44,431 nt of DNA from JADGGM01 sp035277485. GTDB taxonomy: Bacteria; Gemmatimonadota; Gemmatimonadetes; Gemmatimonadales; Gemmatimonadaceae. Made by a program: the position numbers and the translations under genes. The stretch is from contig DATEKK010000191.1 in NCBI GenBank assembly GCA_035277485.1, positions 1-44,431 of the forward strand. The letters run 5' to 3'. Of the stretch, positions 15,904-24,806 are shown piece after piece. Position 1 is the stretch's first letter; every line of letters begins with the position of its first letter. The notes beneath the pieces were generated by a model. It was not told the origin of the DNA and did no database searches. It worked only from the letters and a program-made list of their open reading frames with translations.

Positions 15904-15969
15904 AATGTCAATAGGAAAGCGTGGCGATCCAACGGCTCGGCGTTGGAAGGTGACGGGTGTTGTCGGTCT

Positions 15970-15987
15970 CGCTGACGAAACGCTGAC
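15970..15987 (-). promoter_or_regulatory. Tandem repeat GTCAGCG-N4-GTCAGCG upstream of first PadR
   Basis: On the coding strand of the PadR gene this reads GTCAGCGTTTCGTCAGCG: two identical heptamers with an 11-base period. The same arrangement, in the same orientation, lies upstream of the second PadR gene at 18869-18886. Direct repeats with this period are the usual binding architecture of OmpR/PhoB-type response regulators. An ATTCCCC-TCT-GGGGAAT palindrome follows at 15988-16004. Confidence 0.5.
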
Positions 15988-16137
15988 ATTCCCCTCTGGG
16001 GAATCGCGTGTCGCAGCGCATGCGCCGATCGCGTTGACAGCCGGCGCACCGCGACGAATGTTGTCCTAACGAGACCCGGTCCGGTGATGCGACCGCGTAC
16101 GCGTGCGCAGAACGGGTCCAGCCTTTCCGAGGTGTTC

Positions 16138-17517
16138 ATGCTCGCGACGCATCGGCGACTTGCCGTTCCTGTTGTCCTCGCCTTGGCGACCGTGTTCGGG
16201 GTGCAGGGGCAGCCTGCACGACGCCCGCTTGCCCGTCCCGCGCCGGCGTGTGCGGCGCCGTCCGTTGGGCATCCGGCGCCGCCGCGCGATTCGCCTGACT
16301 GGCCGGACTGGCTGTTGCGCGAGCATCGGTACGTCGATCTCGCCAACTGGGTAGCGGCGTCCGGGGCGCATCGCAACGTGCCGCCCGTGACGCTGGCGTA
16401 CGCTCGCGGCGTGCTCGCCAACAAGGAGAACCAGAACGGCGCGTCGATTCGGATGCTGGAACCGCTCGTGCCGCGCCTCGACCCGGTGGCGGATTCGGCG
16501 CGCGTTGTCGTGGTGTTGAAGACGCTGGCCGATGACTACCTCAAGACGTATCGCTATGGCGACGCGGCGAACGCGCTCGACCGTCTCTATCGCTCGTATG
16601 GACCAGCGATGGCGCCGGCGGACCGCGCGGACTTGCACAACGACATCGAATTCCGGCGCGCGCTCAGCGCCGCGCCGCCGCAGCGTACGACGGTGTCGTC
16701 GCCGTTCGCGATTCCGCTCCGTATCGACGACCTCGGGCTTCGCGAGGTGATGGTGCACGTTGGGCGCGACTCGTCGGGATGGATCTTCGACACGGGGGCG
16801 AACATGTCGACGATCACCGAGAGCATGGCTCGCCGTCTCGGCCTCCACGTGATCTCGACCGGCGCGACGACGAAGGGCATCACCGGCGCCTCGGTCCCGA
16901 ATCGTGTTGCCGTGATTCCCGAGATGCGATTCGGCAGCGCGCGCGTGCGCAACGCCGTCGCCATCGTGCTGCCGGACAGCGCGCTGGACATTCCCCAAGC
17001 GCACTTTCAGATCACCGCCATCCTTGGATATCCCGTGCTCGAGTCGCTCGGCTGGCTCGCGATCGGGACCGACAGTCTTCGCGTCAATGCGCGCGCGGGC
17101 GAGGCGCCGAGCGATTCGTCGAATCTGTTTTTGGACAACCTGTCGCCGCTGGTTGCCGCCACGGTGGGCGACTCGACGCGACTCTTCCATTTCGACAGCG
17201 GGGCGGACGCGACCATGCTCACGGTGCGATTCTGCCGGGCGTACGCGTCGCTCCTAACGGGGCTCGACACCACGAGCATCCGGATCGGCGGCGCGGGCGG
17301 GGTTCAGCGCTACGCCGGATATCGCATCCCGCTGCTGCCGGTAGCGATCGGCGGGCAACGCACGGAGCTCGACAGTGTGTTCGTCATGCGCGACGAATCG
17401 CAATCGCCGTTCGAGTCGTACTTCGGGAACCTGTCGGGCAATCTGGCGGCGCGGTTCGGCGGCTACACGCTCGACTTCCGGGCCATGACCTTCCGCCTCG
17501 GCGCGGCGCTCCGTTAG
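16138..17517 (+). CDS. Secreted two-motif aspartic protease
   Basis: ATG at 16138 follows GAGGTG and begins a signal peptide (MLATHRRLAVPVVLALATVFGVQG). The earlier ATG at 16084 would bury it. After a helical region with short repeat-like helices (about residues 60-170), two active-site motifs of aspartic proteases are seen: FDTGANMSTI with Asp218 and FDSGADATML with Asp353. Each is followed by the hydrophobic pattern expected for a retropepsin-type lobe (RNAVAIVLPDSALDIPQAHFQITAILGYPVLESLG in the first). Retropepsins work as dimers of one-motif chains. Here both motifs are in one 459-residue chain, as in pepsin. Either it is a periplasmic or exported protease or the second lobe is structural. 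The stop TAG lies inside a GTTAGCC. Confidence 0.75.
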   Translation: MLATHRRLAVPVVLALATVFGVQGQPARRPLARPAPACAAPSVGHPAPPRDSPDWPDWLLREHRYVDLANWVAASGAHRNVPPVTLAYARGVLANKENQNGASIRMLEPLVPRLDPVADSARVVVVLKTLADDYLKTYRYGDAANALDRLYRSYGPAMAPADRADLHNDIEFRRALSAAPPQRTTVSSPFAIPLRIDDLGLREVMVHVGRDSSGWIFDTGANMSTITESMARRLGLHVISTGATTKGITGASVPNRVAVIPEMRFGSARVRNAVAIVLPDSALDIPQAHFQITAILGYPVLESLGWLAIGTDSLRVNARAGEAPSDSSNLFLDNLSPLVAATVGDSTRLFHFDSGADATMLTVRFCRAYASLLTGLDTTSIRIGGAGGVQRYAGYRIPLLPVAIGGQRTELDSVFVMRDESQSPFESYFGNLSGNLAARFGGYTLDFRAMTFRLGAALR

Positions 17518-17547
17518 CCCCGTATCCCTTGCGCCGCCGGCGTCCCG

Positions 17548-18198
17548 ATGCGCATGCTTCGGGCGAGACTCCTAACGGAACGGTACGCGGTGTGCGCCCT
17601 TCGCTATGTCATTCTTGCCGTGGCTGTTGCCGCCGTGCCGGCGGCAGGCGCCCAATCCAGCGCCGAGTTCGCTTCAGGGCCAGCCGGTGTGACCAGCCGG
17701 CCCGACACGCAGATCATCGTGGCGCATCGGTTGGCGCCGAACCGGGACGTGCGCGTGCACTACGACAAGTCTCGCGATCTCACGACCATCGAGGTCAAGC
17801 CGTTCAATCCGGGCGGCGGACTGGACCTGCGCATCGCCGCCTCGTTCATCGGCCACACGCCTAACGATCGGCCGGTGTCGGTACGGTTCGTGTTCGCGTC
17901 GAGCTCGTTCAGGTGGATCTACGGCGACCACTGGGACCTGCGGCTGGCGCTCCCCGACGCGACGATTCTGCACTACACGGGCGAACGTCTGTGGAAGGTC
18001 GGATCGGAGTCGCACTTCGATCAGGGCATCAGCCAGATCGCGATCGAGCGCATGACGTTCGATATCCCGTTGGCCGATGTCCAACGCCTGATCCAGGCCG
18101 GCAGCGCCGTCGGGATGCTCGGGCCAACCGAGATCGAGCTGACGCCGCGGCGCGTGGCGGCGATCGCGGATTTCGTGAACCGCATCACGCCCCGGTAA
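17548..18198 (+). CDS. Secreted protein of unknown function
   Basis: This 216-residue protein has an N-terminal signal segment (ALRYVILAVAVAAVPAAGAQ) after about 18 polar residues. The start may therefore lie a few codons downstream of the ATG at 17548, for example at the ATG at 17554. The mature part shows VRVHYDKSRDLTTIEVKPFNPG, LRIAASFIGHTPNDRPVSVRFVFASSS and FRWIYGDHWDLRLALPDATILHYTGERLWKVG, a strand-rich domain. No enzyme motif is recognised. It follows the aspartic protease by 30 bases on the same strand and may be cotranscribed, so a shared role at the cell surface is possible but unproved. Confidence 0.65.
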   Translation: MRMLRARLLTERYAVCALRYVILAVAVAAVPAAGAQSSAEFASGPAGVTSRPDTQIIVAHRLAPNRDVRVHYDKSRDLTTIEVKPFNPGGGLDLRIAASFIGHTPNDRPVSVRFVFASSSFRWIYGDHWDLRLALPDATILHYTGERLWKVGSESHFDQGISQIAIERMTFDIPLADVQRLIQAGSAVGMLGPTEIELTPRRVAAIADFVNRITPR

Positions 18199-18267
18199 CA
18201 GCGGAGGGGGACACGCGACCACGAGCGCTCAGTCGTGCTCGCCTAACGCGCATTGCCGCCGCCCGCC

Positions 18268-18732
18268 TTACGGCAGCGGCGGGGGCGACGTAGCGATGTT
18301 GGGATGGTGGTTGCGGCTCGCCATGAACGCGATCGTGCCGCCGACGAGCGCCACCCCCACTGCCGTGAGCACCGCCGACACGTGGCCCTGTCGCGCGTTG
18401 GCGATCCCGGCGCGCGGAATGGAGACCGAGTCGCCGTTCCAGTGAACGCTGGGAGCATATCGGTCGCCCACGTTTCGCGTCGACGTGGTGTGCGACACGT
18501 TCACCAGCAACGCGAGGGAGTCGATCTCCTGCAGTTTGCCTTTCACGCGAAACACGCCGGGGCCGAGGCGCGGCGCCATCGCGGGAATGGTCGAATCGGA
18601 TAGGGTGAGGACGACGGTGTGCCCCGGCTGCAGCTCGTTGACGGGTGTGACGGGGTACGTCACGCACGCGATACCGGTGAGGCCGAGGAGGGCAGGGGCG
18701 AAGGGGCGCAACATCGTGAAGGCGGAGGGCAT
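18268..18732 (-). CDS. Small lipoprotein with C-terminal membrane segment
   Basis: The ATG at 18732 was chosen because the following residues (MPSAFTMLRPFAPALLGLTGIAC) form a signal with lipobox. The long open frame above it is the antisense of the neighbouring padR gene. The 154-residue protein has a strand-rich middle (LQPGHTVVLTLSDSTIPAMA, FRVKGKLQEIDSLALLVNVSHT) of a kind common in small bacterial lipoproteins of unknown role. A Gly/Ala-rich hydrophobic segment (VSAVLTAVGVALVGGTIAFMASRN) lies near the C-terminus and could be a second membrane anchor. The gene is convergent with the secreted-protein gene ending at 18198 and divergent from the second padR gene. Confidence 0.65.
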   Translation of the reverse strand: MPSAFTMLRPFAPALLGLTGIACVTYPVTPVNELQPGHTVVLTLSDSTIPAMAPRLGPGVFRVKGKLQEIDSLALLVNVSHTTSTRNVGDRYAPSVHWNGDSVSIPRAGIANARQGHVSAVLTAVGVALVGGTIAFMASRNHHPNIATSPPPLP

Positions 18733-18868
18733 GGCGCGATCCAGTCGAGGGTCTTTCACTGGATACGGTGCAGGGGGCCGCGCCGTTGCGGCCGCCAGGC
18801 CTAAGCCTAACACATTGGCCGGCGGCGCCCGCCGCGGCGCGAGCGCGTCCAGGGCGCGCCAGCGAACC

Positions 18869-18886
18869 GTCAGCGTACCGTCAGCG
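18869..18886 (+). promoter_or_regulatory. Tandem repeat GTCAGCG-N4-GTCAGCG upstream of second PadR
   Basis: GTCAGCGTACCGTCAGCG has the same two heptamers and the same 11-base period as the copy upstream of the first PadR gene, and the same orientation relative to the regulator gene. It lies about 80-100 bases before the GTG at 18968, inside the 235-base divergent gap with the small lipoprotein gene. A TTGACA occurs nearby, but no good -10 element was found at the right spacing. Confidence 0.5.
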
Positions 18887-18967
18887 CTCGTCCTATTGCT
18901 CGTCAACACTTGACAATCAAGATGACGCAGCGCATCGTGCCCGCGAGACCCCTTCCGCGAGCGCGCG

Positions 18968-19303
18968 GTGACCGAACCGAATACCGACGTCATCCAGGGT
19001 ACGCTGGACCTGCTCATCCTCAAGACGCTGAGCCTCGAGCCCATGCACGGCTTCGGCATCGCTCGGCGCATCGAACAGATTTCGCGCGGCGTGTTCCGCA
19101 TCAACCCGGGGTCGCTGCTCACGGCGCTGCAGCGGCTCGAGCGCGCGGGCTGGCTCGATGCCGAGTGGCGTCAGACCGAGAACGCGCGGCGTGCGCGCTA
19201 CTATGCGCTCACCCGCGCCGGGCGCAAGCAGCTCGAGGTGGAGACGTCCACCTGGAACCAGCGCGCCACGGCCATTGCCCGGTTGCTCAAGGCGGAGGCC
19301 TGA
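18968..19303 (+). CDS. PadR-family transcriptional regulator (second module)
   Basis: This 111-residue protein starts with GTG (MTEPNTDVIQGTLDLLILKTLSLEPMHGFGIARRI). It is clearly a paralogue of the PadR protein encoded at 15478-15816: both share the QGTLDLLILKTLSLEPMHG block, the GSL/YxAxxRLERxGW core and the RRARYYALTRAGRKQ wing. The length is the same as other small PadR proteins linked to ADOP permeases. The permease gene follows after four bases. The GTCAGCG tandem repeat lies upstream. Regulation of its own operon is expected from the family; an effector cannot be seen. Confidence 0.92.
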   Translation: MTEPNTDVIQGTLDLLILKTLSLEPMHGFGIARRIEQISRGVFRINPGSLLTALQRLERAGWLDAEWRQTENARRARYYALTRAGRKQLEVETSTWNQRATAIARLLKAEA

Positions 19304-19307
19304 CGCC

Positions 19308-21968
19308 ATGTCGCTCTGGCGGCAGCTGGCGCGCGGGGTGCGCGGGCTCGTGCACCGCGCCGACGTGGATCGGGATGTCGACGACGAGGTGCGGCACTAT
19401 CTCGAGCAGGCCGCGGCGGCACACGCGGCGCGCGGGCTCGGCCCCGACGCGGCGCGCCGCGCGGCGATGATCGAGGTGGGCAGGCCGACCGAAGTCCGCG
19501 AGCGGGTGCGCGACTACGGGTGGGAGCATCTCGCCGCCACGACCGCCGCCGATCTCCGTGTGGCGCTCCGCCGGCTGCGGACGCATCCCGGATTCGCCGT
19601 GGTGGCCGTGCTCACGCTTGCGTTAGGCATCGGCGCCGCGACCGCCATCTTCGGCGCGGTGAACCCGATTCTCTTCGAGCCACTGGCGTATCCGCACGCG
19701 GACCGGCTGGTGATGGTGTCCGATGCGCGCCCCGACGGCTCGCGTCTCGAGACGGCGTACGGGACGTACGTCGAGCTCGCCCAACGGAGCCGGTCGTTCG
19801 GGGCGATCGCCGCGACGGACGCGTGGCGGCCGGCCATCTCCGGCGATGGGGAGCCCGAGCGGTTGGTCGGGCAGCAGGTGAGCGCCGCCTATTTCCGTGT
19901 GTTAGGCATCTCGCCCGCGGTCGGGCGGGACTTCGTGGACGCCGACGACCAACGCGGCGCGGCGAAGGTCGTGGTGCTGAGCGCCGGTCTCGTGGCGCGC
20001 CGATTCGGCGGCGACCGGCACGTGGTGGGCCGCGCGATTCTGCTCGACGGCGATCCCTACACGGTGATCGGCGTGATGCCGGCGGGCTTCGACAACGTGC
20101 TCGAGTCGGCGGCCGACGTGTGGACCACGCTGCGGATGAACCCGCACGCGGTGTTTCAGAGCCGGGAGTGGGGTCATCACCAGACCATCGTCGCGCGGCT
20201 GCGTCCGGGCGTGTCGATCGATCAGGCGCGGCACGATCTCGATGCCATCGCGCGCACGCCCGTGGCGGATTTCCCGCGGCCGACGTGGGCGTCGCTGTCG
20301 AGCGGCCTCCTCGTGCACGCGCTCCAGTACGACGTCACCAGCGGGGTGCGTCCCGCGCTCCTGGCGGTGTTGGGCGCGGTCGTGCTGCTGCTCGCCATTG
20401 CGTGCGTGAATGTCACCAACCTGCTGCTCGCGCGCGGCGCCCAGCGGCGCGAGGAATTCGCGATGCGTGTGGCGTTGGGCGCCGGCCGGTCGCGTCTCGT
20501 ACGCCAGCTGCTCACGGAGAGTCTCGCGCTCGCGGCCTGCGGCGGCATCGTTGCGTTAGGCGTAGCGGCGGCGGGGGTGCGCGCGCTGGTGGCGCTCACG
20601 CCGGCCGGCGTCCCTCGCGCCGGCGCCATCGGCCTTGACGCGCGCGCCTTCGCGTTCGCGTTCGGCATCACGGCGCTCTTGGGCGTCGCGGTCGGCATCA
20701 CGCCGGCGCTCCGCGCGTCGCGCGAAGCGTTAGGCGACGGCGTGCAGCGCGGCGCAGGCCGCGTCGCCGGCGGCCATGCAACCACGCGGCGCGTGCTCGT
20801 CGTCGCCGAGGTCGCCCTGGCGCTCGTGCTGCTCGTGGGCGCCGGCCTGTTGCTCCGCAGCCTCGACCACCTGTTCGCGGTCGCGCCCGGCTTCGAACCG
20901 GCGCACGTGCTCACGATGCAGGTCGACGCGGCGGGCCACCGATACGACTCCGACAGTGCGCGTCTCCAGTATTTCACGCAGGCGCTCGACGCGGTGCGCG
21001 CGGTGCCTGGCGTCACGTCGGCCGCGCTCACGAGCCAGTTGCCGTTGAGCGGCGACATCGACGGCTACGGCATCGTGTTCCAGAACGCGCCGACGAACGG
21101 CGGGGATGAAGGTGCGGCGTGGCGATACGCGGTGTCGCCCGGCTATTTCGCGACGATGGGCATTCCGCTGCGGACGGGGCGACTCGTCGACGCGCACGAC
21201 CTGCCCGGCGCTCCGGAGGCCGTCGTGATCAACGAGTCGTTCGCCAAGCGGCGGTTCCCGGGGCAGGATCCGATCGGCCAGCGTGTGCGCATGGGTCCCG
21301 AGATCGACGACACCTCGCGGGCATGGGACTATGTGGTCGGTGTCGTGGGCGACGTGAAGCAGGCGTCGCTGGCAGCGGATGAACCGGATGCATTTTACGT
21401 GGCGTCGGGTCAGTGGCCCTGGGTGGACAACGTGCAGTCGCTGGTGGTACGCACGCGCGGCGAGCCGGCGGCGCTCATTCCGTTAGTCAAGCGCGCGGTC
21501 TGGTCGGTGGACAAGGACCAGCCGATCACGCGCGTGGCGACGATGACCGAGCTCGTGTCGCGATCGGCGGCCGAGCGGCGGTTCGCGCTGATCGTGTTCG
21601 AGGTGTTCGCGGCGGCGGCGCTGGCGCTGGCGGCGATCGGGCTGTACGGCGTGCTCTCCGGCAGCGTGGCCGAGCGGATGCGCGAGATCGGGGTGCGTTC
21701 AGCGTTAGGCGCGTCGCGCGCGCAGATTCTCTCGTTGGTGGTGCGCGAGGGGATGGGCCTGACGCTCGTTGGCGTGGCGATCGGCCTGGCCGGCGCGGCG
21801 GCGGCCACGCACGCGCTGGTGACGCTGCTCTTCGGCGTGTCGCGGCTGGATCCGATGACGTACGCCGGCGTGGTCGTGCTGTTGGCCGGCGTGTCGGCGG
21901 TGGCGTGTTGGATCCCGGCGTCGCGCGCGGCGCGCGTGGATCCGGCGATCACGCTGCGCGCGGAGTAG
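19308..21968 (+). CDS. ADOP-type ABC transporter permease (second module)
   Basis: The start ATG at 19308 lies four bases after the padR stop. The in-frame upstream extension to 19158 overlaps padR and is ignored. The 886-residue product has the ADOP prefix (DVDRDVDDEVRHYLEQAAAAH, GPDAARRAAMIEVG), then TLALGIGAATAIFGAVNPILFEPLAYPHADRLVMV. Two permease halves follow: VNVTNLLLARGAQRREEFAMRVALGAGRSRLVRQLLTESLAL, then IGLYGVLSGSVAERMREIGVRSALGASRAQILSLVVREGM, ending SRAARVDPAITLRAE. Its architecture equals that of the first module, but the sequence is well diverged, so it is an old paralogue. No ATPase gene is near. Four of its ALG or LG sequences are coded with GTTAGGC. Confidence 0.9.
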   Translation: MSLWRQLARGVRGLVHRADVDRDVDDEVRHYLEQAAAAHAARGLGPDAARRAAMIEVGRPTEVRERVRDYGWEHLAATTAADLRVALRRLRTHPGFAVVAVLTLALGIGAATAIFGAVNPILFEPLAYPHADRLVMVSDARPDGSRLETAYGTYVELAQRSRSFGAIAATDAWRPAISGDGEPERLVGQQVSAAYFRVLGISPAVGRDFVDADDQRGAAKVVVLSAGLVARRFGGDRHVVGRAILLDGDPYTVIGVMPAGFDNVLESAADVWTTLRMNPHAVFQSREWGHHQTIVARLRPGVSIDQARHDLDAIARTPVADFPRPTWASLSSGLLVHALQYDVTSGVRPALLAVLGAVVLLLAIACVNVTNLLLARGAQRREEFAMRVALGAGRSRLVRQLLTESLALAACGGIVALGVAAAGVRALVALTPAGVPRAGAIGLDARAFAFAFGITALLGVAVGITPALRASREALGDGVQRGAGRVAGGHATTRRVLVVAEVALALVLLVGAGLLLRSLDHLFAVAPGFEPAHVLTMQVDAAGHRYDSDSARLQYFTQALDAVRAVPGVTSAALTSQLPLSGDIDGYGIVFQNAPTNGGDEGAAWRYAVSPGYFATMGIPLRTGRLVDAHDLPGAPEAVVINESFAKRRFPGQDPIGQRVRMGPEIDDTSRAWDYVVGVVGDVKQASLAADEPDAFYVASGQWPWVDNVQSLVVRTRGEPAALIPLVKRAVWSVDKDQPITRVATMTELVSRSAAERRFALIVFEVFAAAALALAAIGLYGVLSGSVAERMREIGVRSALGASRAQILSLVVREGMGLTLVGVAIGLAGAAAATHALVTLLFGVSRLDPMTYAGVVVLLAGVSAVACWIPASRAARVDPAITLRAE

Positions 21969-22119
21969 GTCCGGCGGCAGTTTGTGCCGGGCGTCGGAAT
22001 GCGCGCCGCCTTGCGCCGGTGATCGCCAACGCCTAACGTCGTCGTGCTCCTAACGCACGGCGCCTCCGGAACGAGGGGCGCGTGGCTCCTCCCGCTCGGT
22101 CTCCCGCCGGTCCTCGCGC

Positions 22120-24804
22120 ATGCCGCTTCGTGTACGTATCGTCGCCTCGTTGCTCGGGGCCGCCCTCGCCGCGCCAACCATCGTCGCCCAACAGGCGGTA
22201 GCGTCCTCGTTGGTGCCGGCCTCACGATCCGATTCGGCGAATCGCAGCGTGACGGCGTTGGGCATCGAGCGCGATCCCCGGTCGATCGGCGCGGCCCAGC
22301 AGACGGTGAGCGGTGATGCCCTCACAGCCGCCGGGGAGACCAATCTGGTGCGCGCCCTCGCCGGGCGCGTCGCGGGGGCGGATGTCAGCGGCACCGGGGC
22401 GTCCGGCAGCTCGGTCAGCCTGTTGCTGCGCGGTGCCCGTACAGCGGGGGGAAGCGACGAGCCGCTGTTCGTCGTGAACGGCGTGCCGGTTGCCAACCAG
22501 AGCGTCACCGGCAAGAACGGCGAGATCGATTTCGGCAGCTCGCTGGGGGACATCGATCCCAGCGATGTTGCATCGATTACCGTGCTCGATGGGCCTAACG
22601 CGGCCGCGCTGTACGGCAGCCGTGCGCAGAACGGCGCCGTGCTCATCACGACGAAGAGCGCCGCCGGAACGAGAGGTTTCGCGGTCGCTGCTCGGCAGGA
22701 CTATACCTTCGAGTCGGCGCAACGACTCCCGCGGTTCCAAACTCGCTTTGCGTTGGGCAGTGACGGCGTCTATTCGCCCGGTGGCTTCGGCACCTGGGGG
22801 CCCGCGGCATACGGCACCGAGCAGGTGCAGTGGTGGAGCAATGGGCAGCCGGCGCTGCTCGTGGCGCAGCCGAATGATCTGCGAGATTTCCTCGTGCAGG
22901 GGCATACGTCGACGACGACGGCCGCGGTGGAGGCGGCGTCGTCGCGCGGCGACGTCCGGTTAGCCATCTCCAACGTCGGACAGGCCGGTGTATCGCCGAA
23001 CAGCGGGCTCAATCGGCTCGGGACGTCGTTGTCGGCCGGCACGGACGTGCTGCGACGGCTACGCGTGCGTGTCGACGGAGCGTACACCCATTTCAACGCG
23101 AACCACCAGCCGGTGCAGGGCCTCGATACCGACAACCCATTCCAGACGTTCCTGTTCGAAGGAAGTGCAATCGACATCGGCCACCTGCGCGCCGACGCTC
23201 TGACGGCGCATCAGGCCGCATTTGCGAGCGCATTTGGCGCCAACAATCCGTACTGGGACGCGTACGTCAATTCGAACGGCGACAATCGCGATCATGCGAT
23301 CGGTTCGATCCGCGCCGACTATGCGTTCGCACCGTGGCTTCGCGCGTCGTTCCGTACCGGCATCGACTGGTGGCACGATCGCGACTTCGCGCACGACGTC
23401 CTGGCCAGCGAGCCGGCATTTCCGGTCTTGACCGGATCCGCGGGCGCCACGACGTATCGCGAACAGAATTCCGATCTGTTGGTGGGTCTCGCACGCTCGT
23501 TGACCGGGACGCTCGCCATAGGCGTCGACGCCGGGGCAGCGACGCGCGGCGGCCGCGAGACGCAAGCGACGACCGTCACCGACGAGTTAGGCGGCCTGGT
23601 CTCGCTCTCCGGGATATCGAGCCGCATGAAGACCAACAGTGTGTATGGACGGCTCGGCGTGTCGTTCGACAGCGCGCTGTTCCTCGACGCAACAGGCCGC
23701 AAGGATTGGCTGGTGGACGGACCGGAATTCTATCCGTCGGTGTCCGCCGCGTACGATTTCGTGCGGCCACTGACGAACGGGTTGTTGGGCGGGTTGGTCT
23801 CTGCGGGGAAGCTGCGCGCGAGCTGGGCGCAGGTCGGCGGCGAATCTGAGTTCATGATTCTCGACCGAACGACCTCTCAGGAAGGGGGAGTCGACCTCGG
23901 ATTGCTGCACGACCGCGTCTCGCTCAGCGGGACGTACTATGACGAACGCACGCTATCGCGATTCGTCGTCCTGTCTGCGTTCCCGGTGCCGGCAGAGCGA
24001 ACGGTGGCCATTACCGATCGCGGCATCGAGCTCGCCGTGAACGCCGCCGCGCTGAAGCGTCCGAACGGTCTCGAGTGGGACCTCGGTGTTCGCTTCGCGA
24101 CGAACCGCAGTCACGTGCAGGGGCGGCCGTCGCTCATCGGGATCAATGGCATCGGAAGCGCATCGATTCTGACGGGGCATCCGTACGGCACCATCGTCGC
24201 CTATGCGCCGATCCGCGATTCGTTAGGCCGAATGATTCTCGAGGACGGCTTGCCAGATGACCAACTCGAGCCGCTCGGCTCGGACTTGCCGTCGTGGGTT
24301 GGTGGCCTCGAGAGCGACGTGAGATACAGGCGGCTCTCCCTCATGGTGCTGGTGGACAGTCGGCACGGCGGCCACGTGTACAGCCAGACGAATGTGTGGG
24401 GAACGTTAGCCGGCACGCTCTCGTCCACGGTCAGGTTGCGGCAAGAGGGCGGGACGATCGTTTTGCCAGGCGTGAACCCGGATGGCACGCCCAACACGAC
24501 CGCCATTTCCCCGCAAGAGTACTACGATTTCATGGCGCGAGACGCCACCTTTGCGGCGTTCGACGGGAGTGAGCTCGAACTGCGAGAAGTCCGGCTCGCG
24601 TACACCGTACAGCCGCGGTTGGCTGCGCGCCTGCATCTCACGACGCTCGAGATCGCGGCGATTGGGCGAAATCTGTTGACGTACAGCGATGCGCCCAACT
24701 TCGATCCGCAGAGCGTGTTCGACACCGGGTCCGATCAGGGGCAGGAGACGCCAGGGCTGCCGAGCACACGCAGTGTCGGCCTGACGCTCAAAGTGGTGCC
24801 ATAA
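22120..24804 (+). CDS. SusC/RagA-like TonB-dependent outer-membrane receptor
   Basis: This is an 894-residue outer-membrane receptor with a signal peptide (MPLRVRIVASLLGAALAAPTIVAQQ). The plug domain has GRVAGADVSGTGASGSSVSLLLRGART, LFVVNGVPV and the SusC/RagA signature at residues 145-180 (DIDPSDVASITVLDGPNAAALYGSRAQNGAVLITTK). A barrel of some 650 residues follows. Two features of canonical SusC are missing: the N-terminal carboxypeptidase-regulatory domain and a downstream susD partner. The next gene is on the other strand. It ends in LKVVP rather than an aromatic residue. The substrate is unknown. Two GCCTAAC/CCTAAC copies lie in the 150-base gap upstream (22031, 22050). Confidence 0.88.
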   Translation: MPLRVRIVASLLGAALAAPTIVAQQAVASSLVPASRSDSANRSVTALGIERDPRSIGAAQQTVSGDALTAAGETNLVRALAGRVAGADVSGTGASGSSVSLLLRGARTAGGSDEPLFVVNGVPVANQSVTGKNGEIDFGSSLGDIDPSDVASITVLDGPNAAALYGSRAQNGAVLITTKSAAGTRGFAVAARQDYTFESAQRLPRFQTRFALGSDGVYSPGGFGTWGPAAYGTEQVQWWSNGQPALLVAQPNDLRDFLVQGHTSTTTAAVEAASSRGDVRLAISNVGQAGVSPNSGLNRLGTSLSAGTDVLRRLRVRVDGAYTHFNANHQPVQGLDTDNPFQTFLFEGSAIDIGHLRADALTAHQAAFASAFGANNPYWDAYVNSNGDNRDHAIGSIRADYAFAPWLRASFRTGIDWWHDRDFAHDVLASEPAFPVLTGSAGATTYREQNSDLLVGLARSLTGTLAIGVDAGAATRGGRETQATTVTDELGGLVSLSGISSRMKTNSVYGRLGVSFDSALFLDATGRKDWLVDGPEFYPSVSAAYDFVRPLTNGLLGGLVSAGKLRASWAQVGGESEFMILDRTTSQEGGVDLGLLHDRVSLSGTYYDERTLSRFVVLSAFPVPAERTVAITDRGIELAVNAAALKRPNGLEWDLGVRFATNRSHVQGRPSLIGINGIGSASILTGHPYGTIVAYAPIRDSLGRMILEDGLPDDQLEPLGSDLPSWVGGLESDVRYRRLSLMVLVDSRHGGHVYSQTNVWGTLAGTLSSTVRLRQEGGTIVLPGVNPDGTPNTTAISPQEYYDFMARDATFAAFDGSELELREVRLAYTVQPRLAARLHLTTLEIAAIGRNLLTYSDAPNFDPQSVFDTGSDQGQETPGLPSTRSVGLTLKVVP

Positions 24805-24806
24805 CG

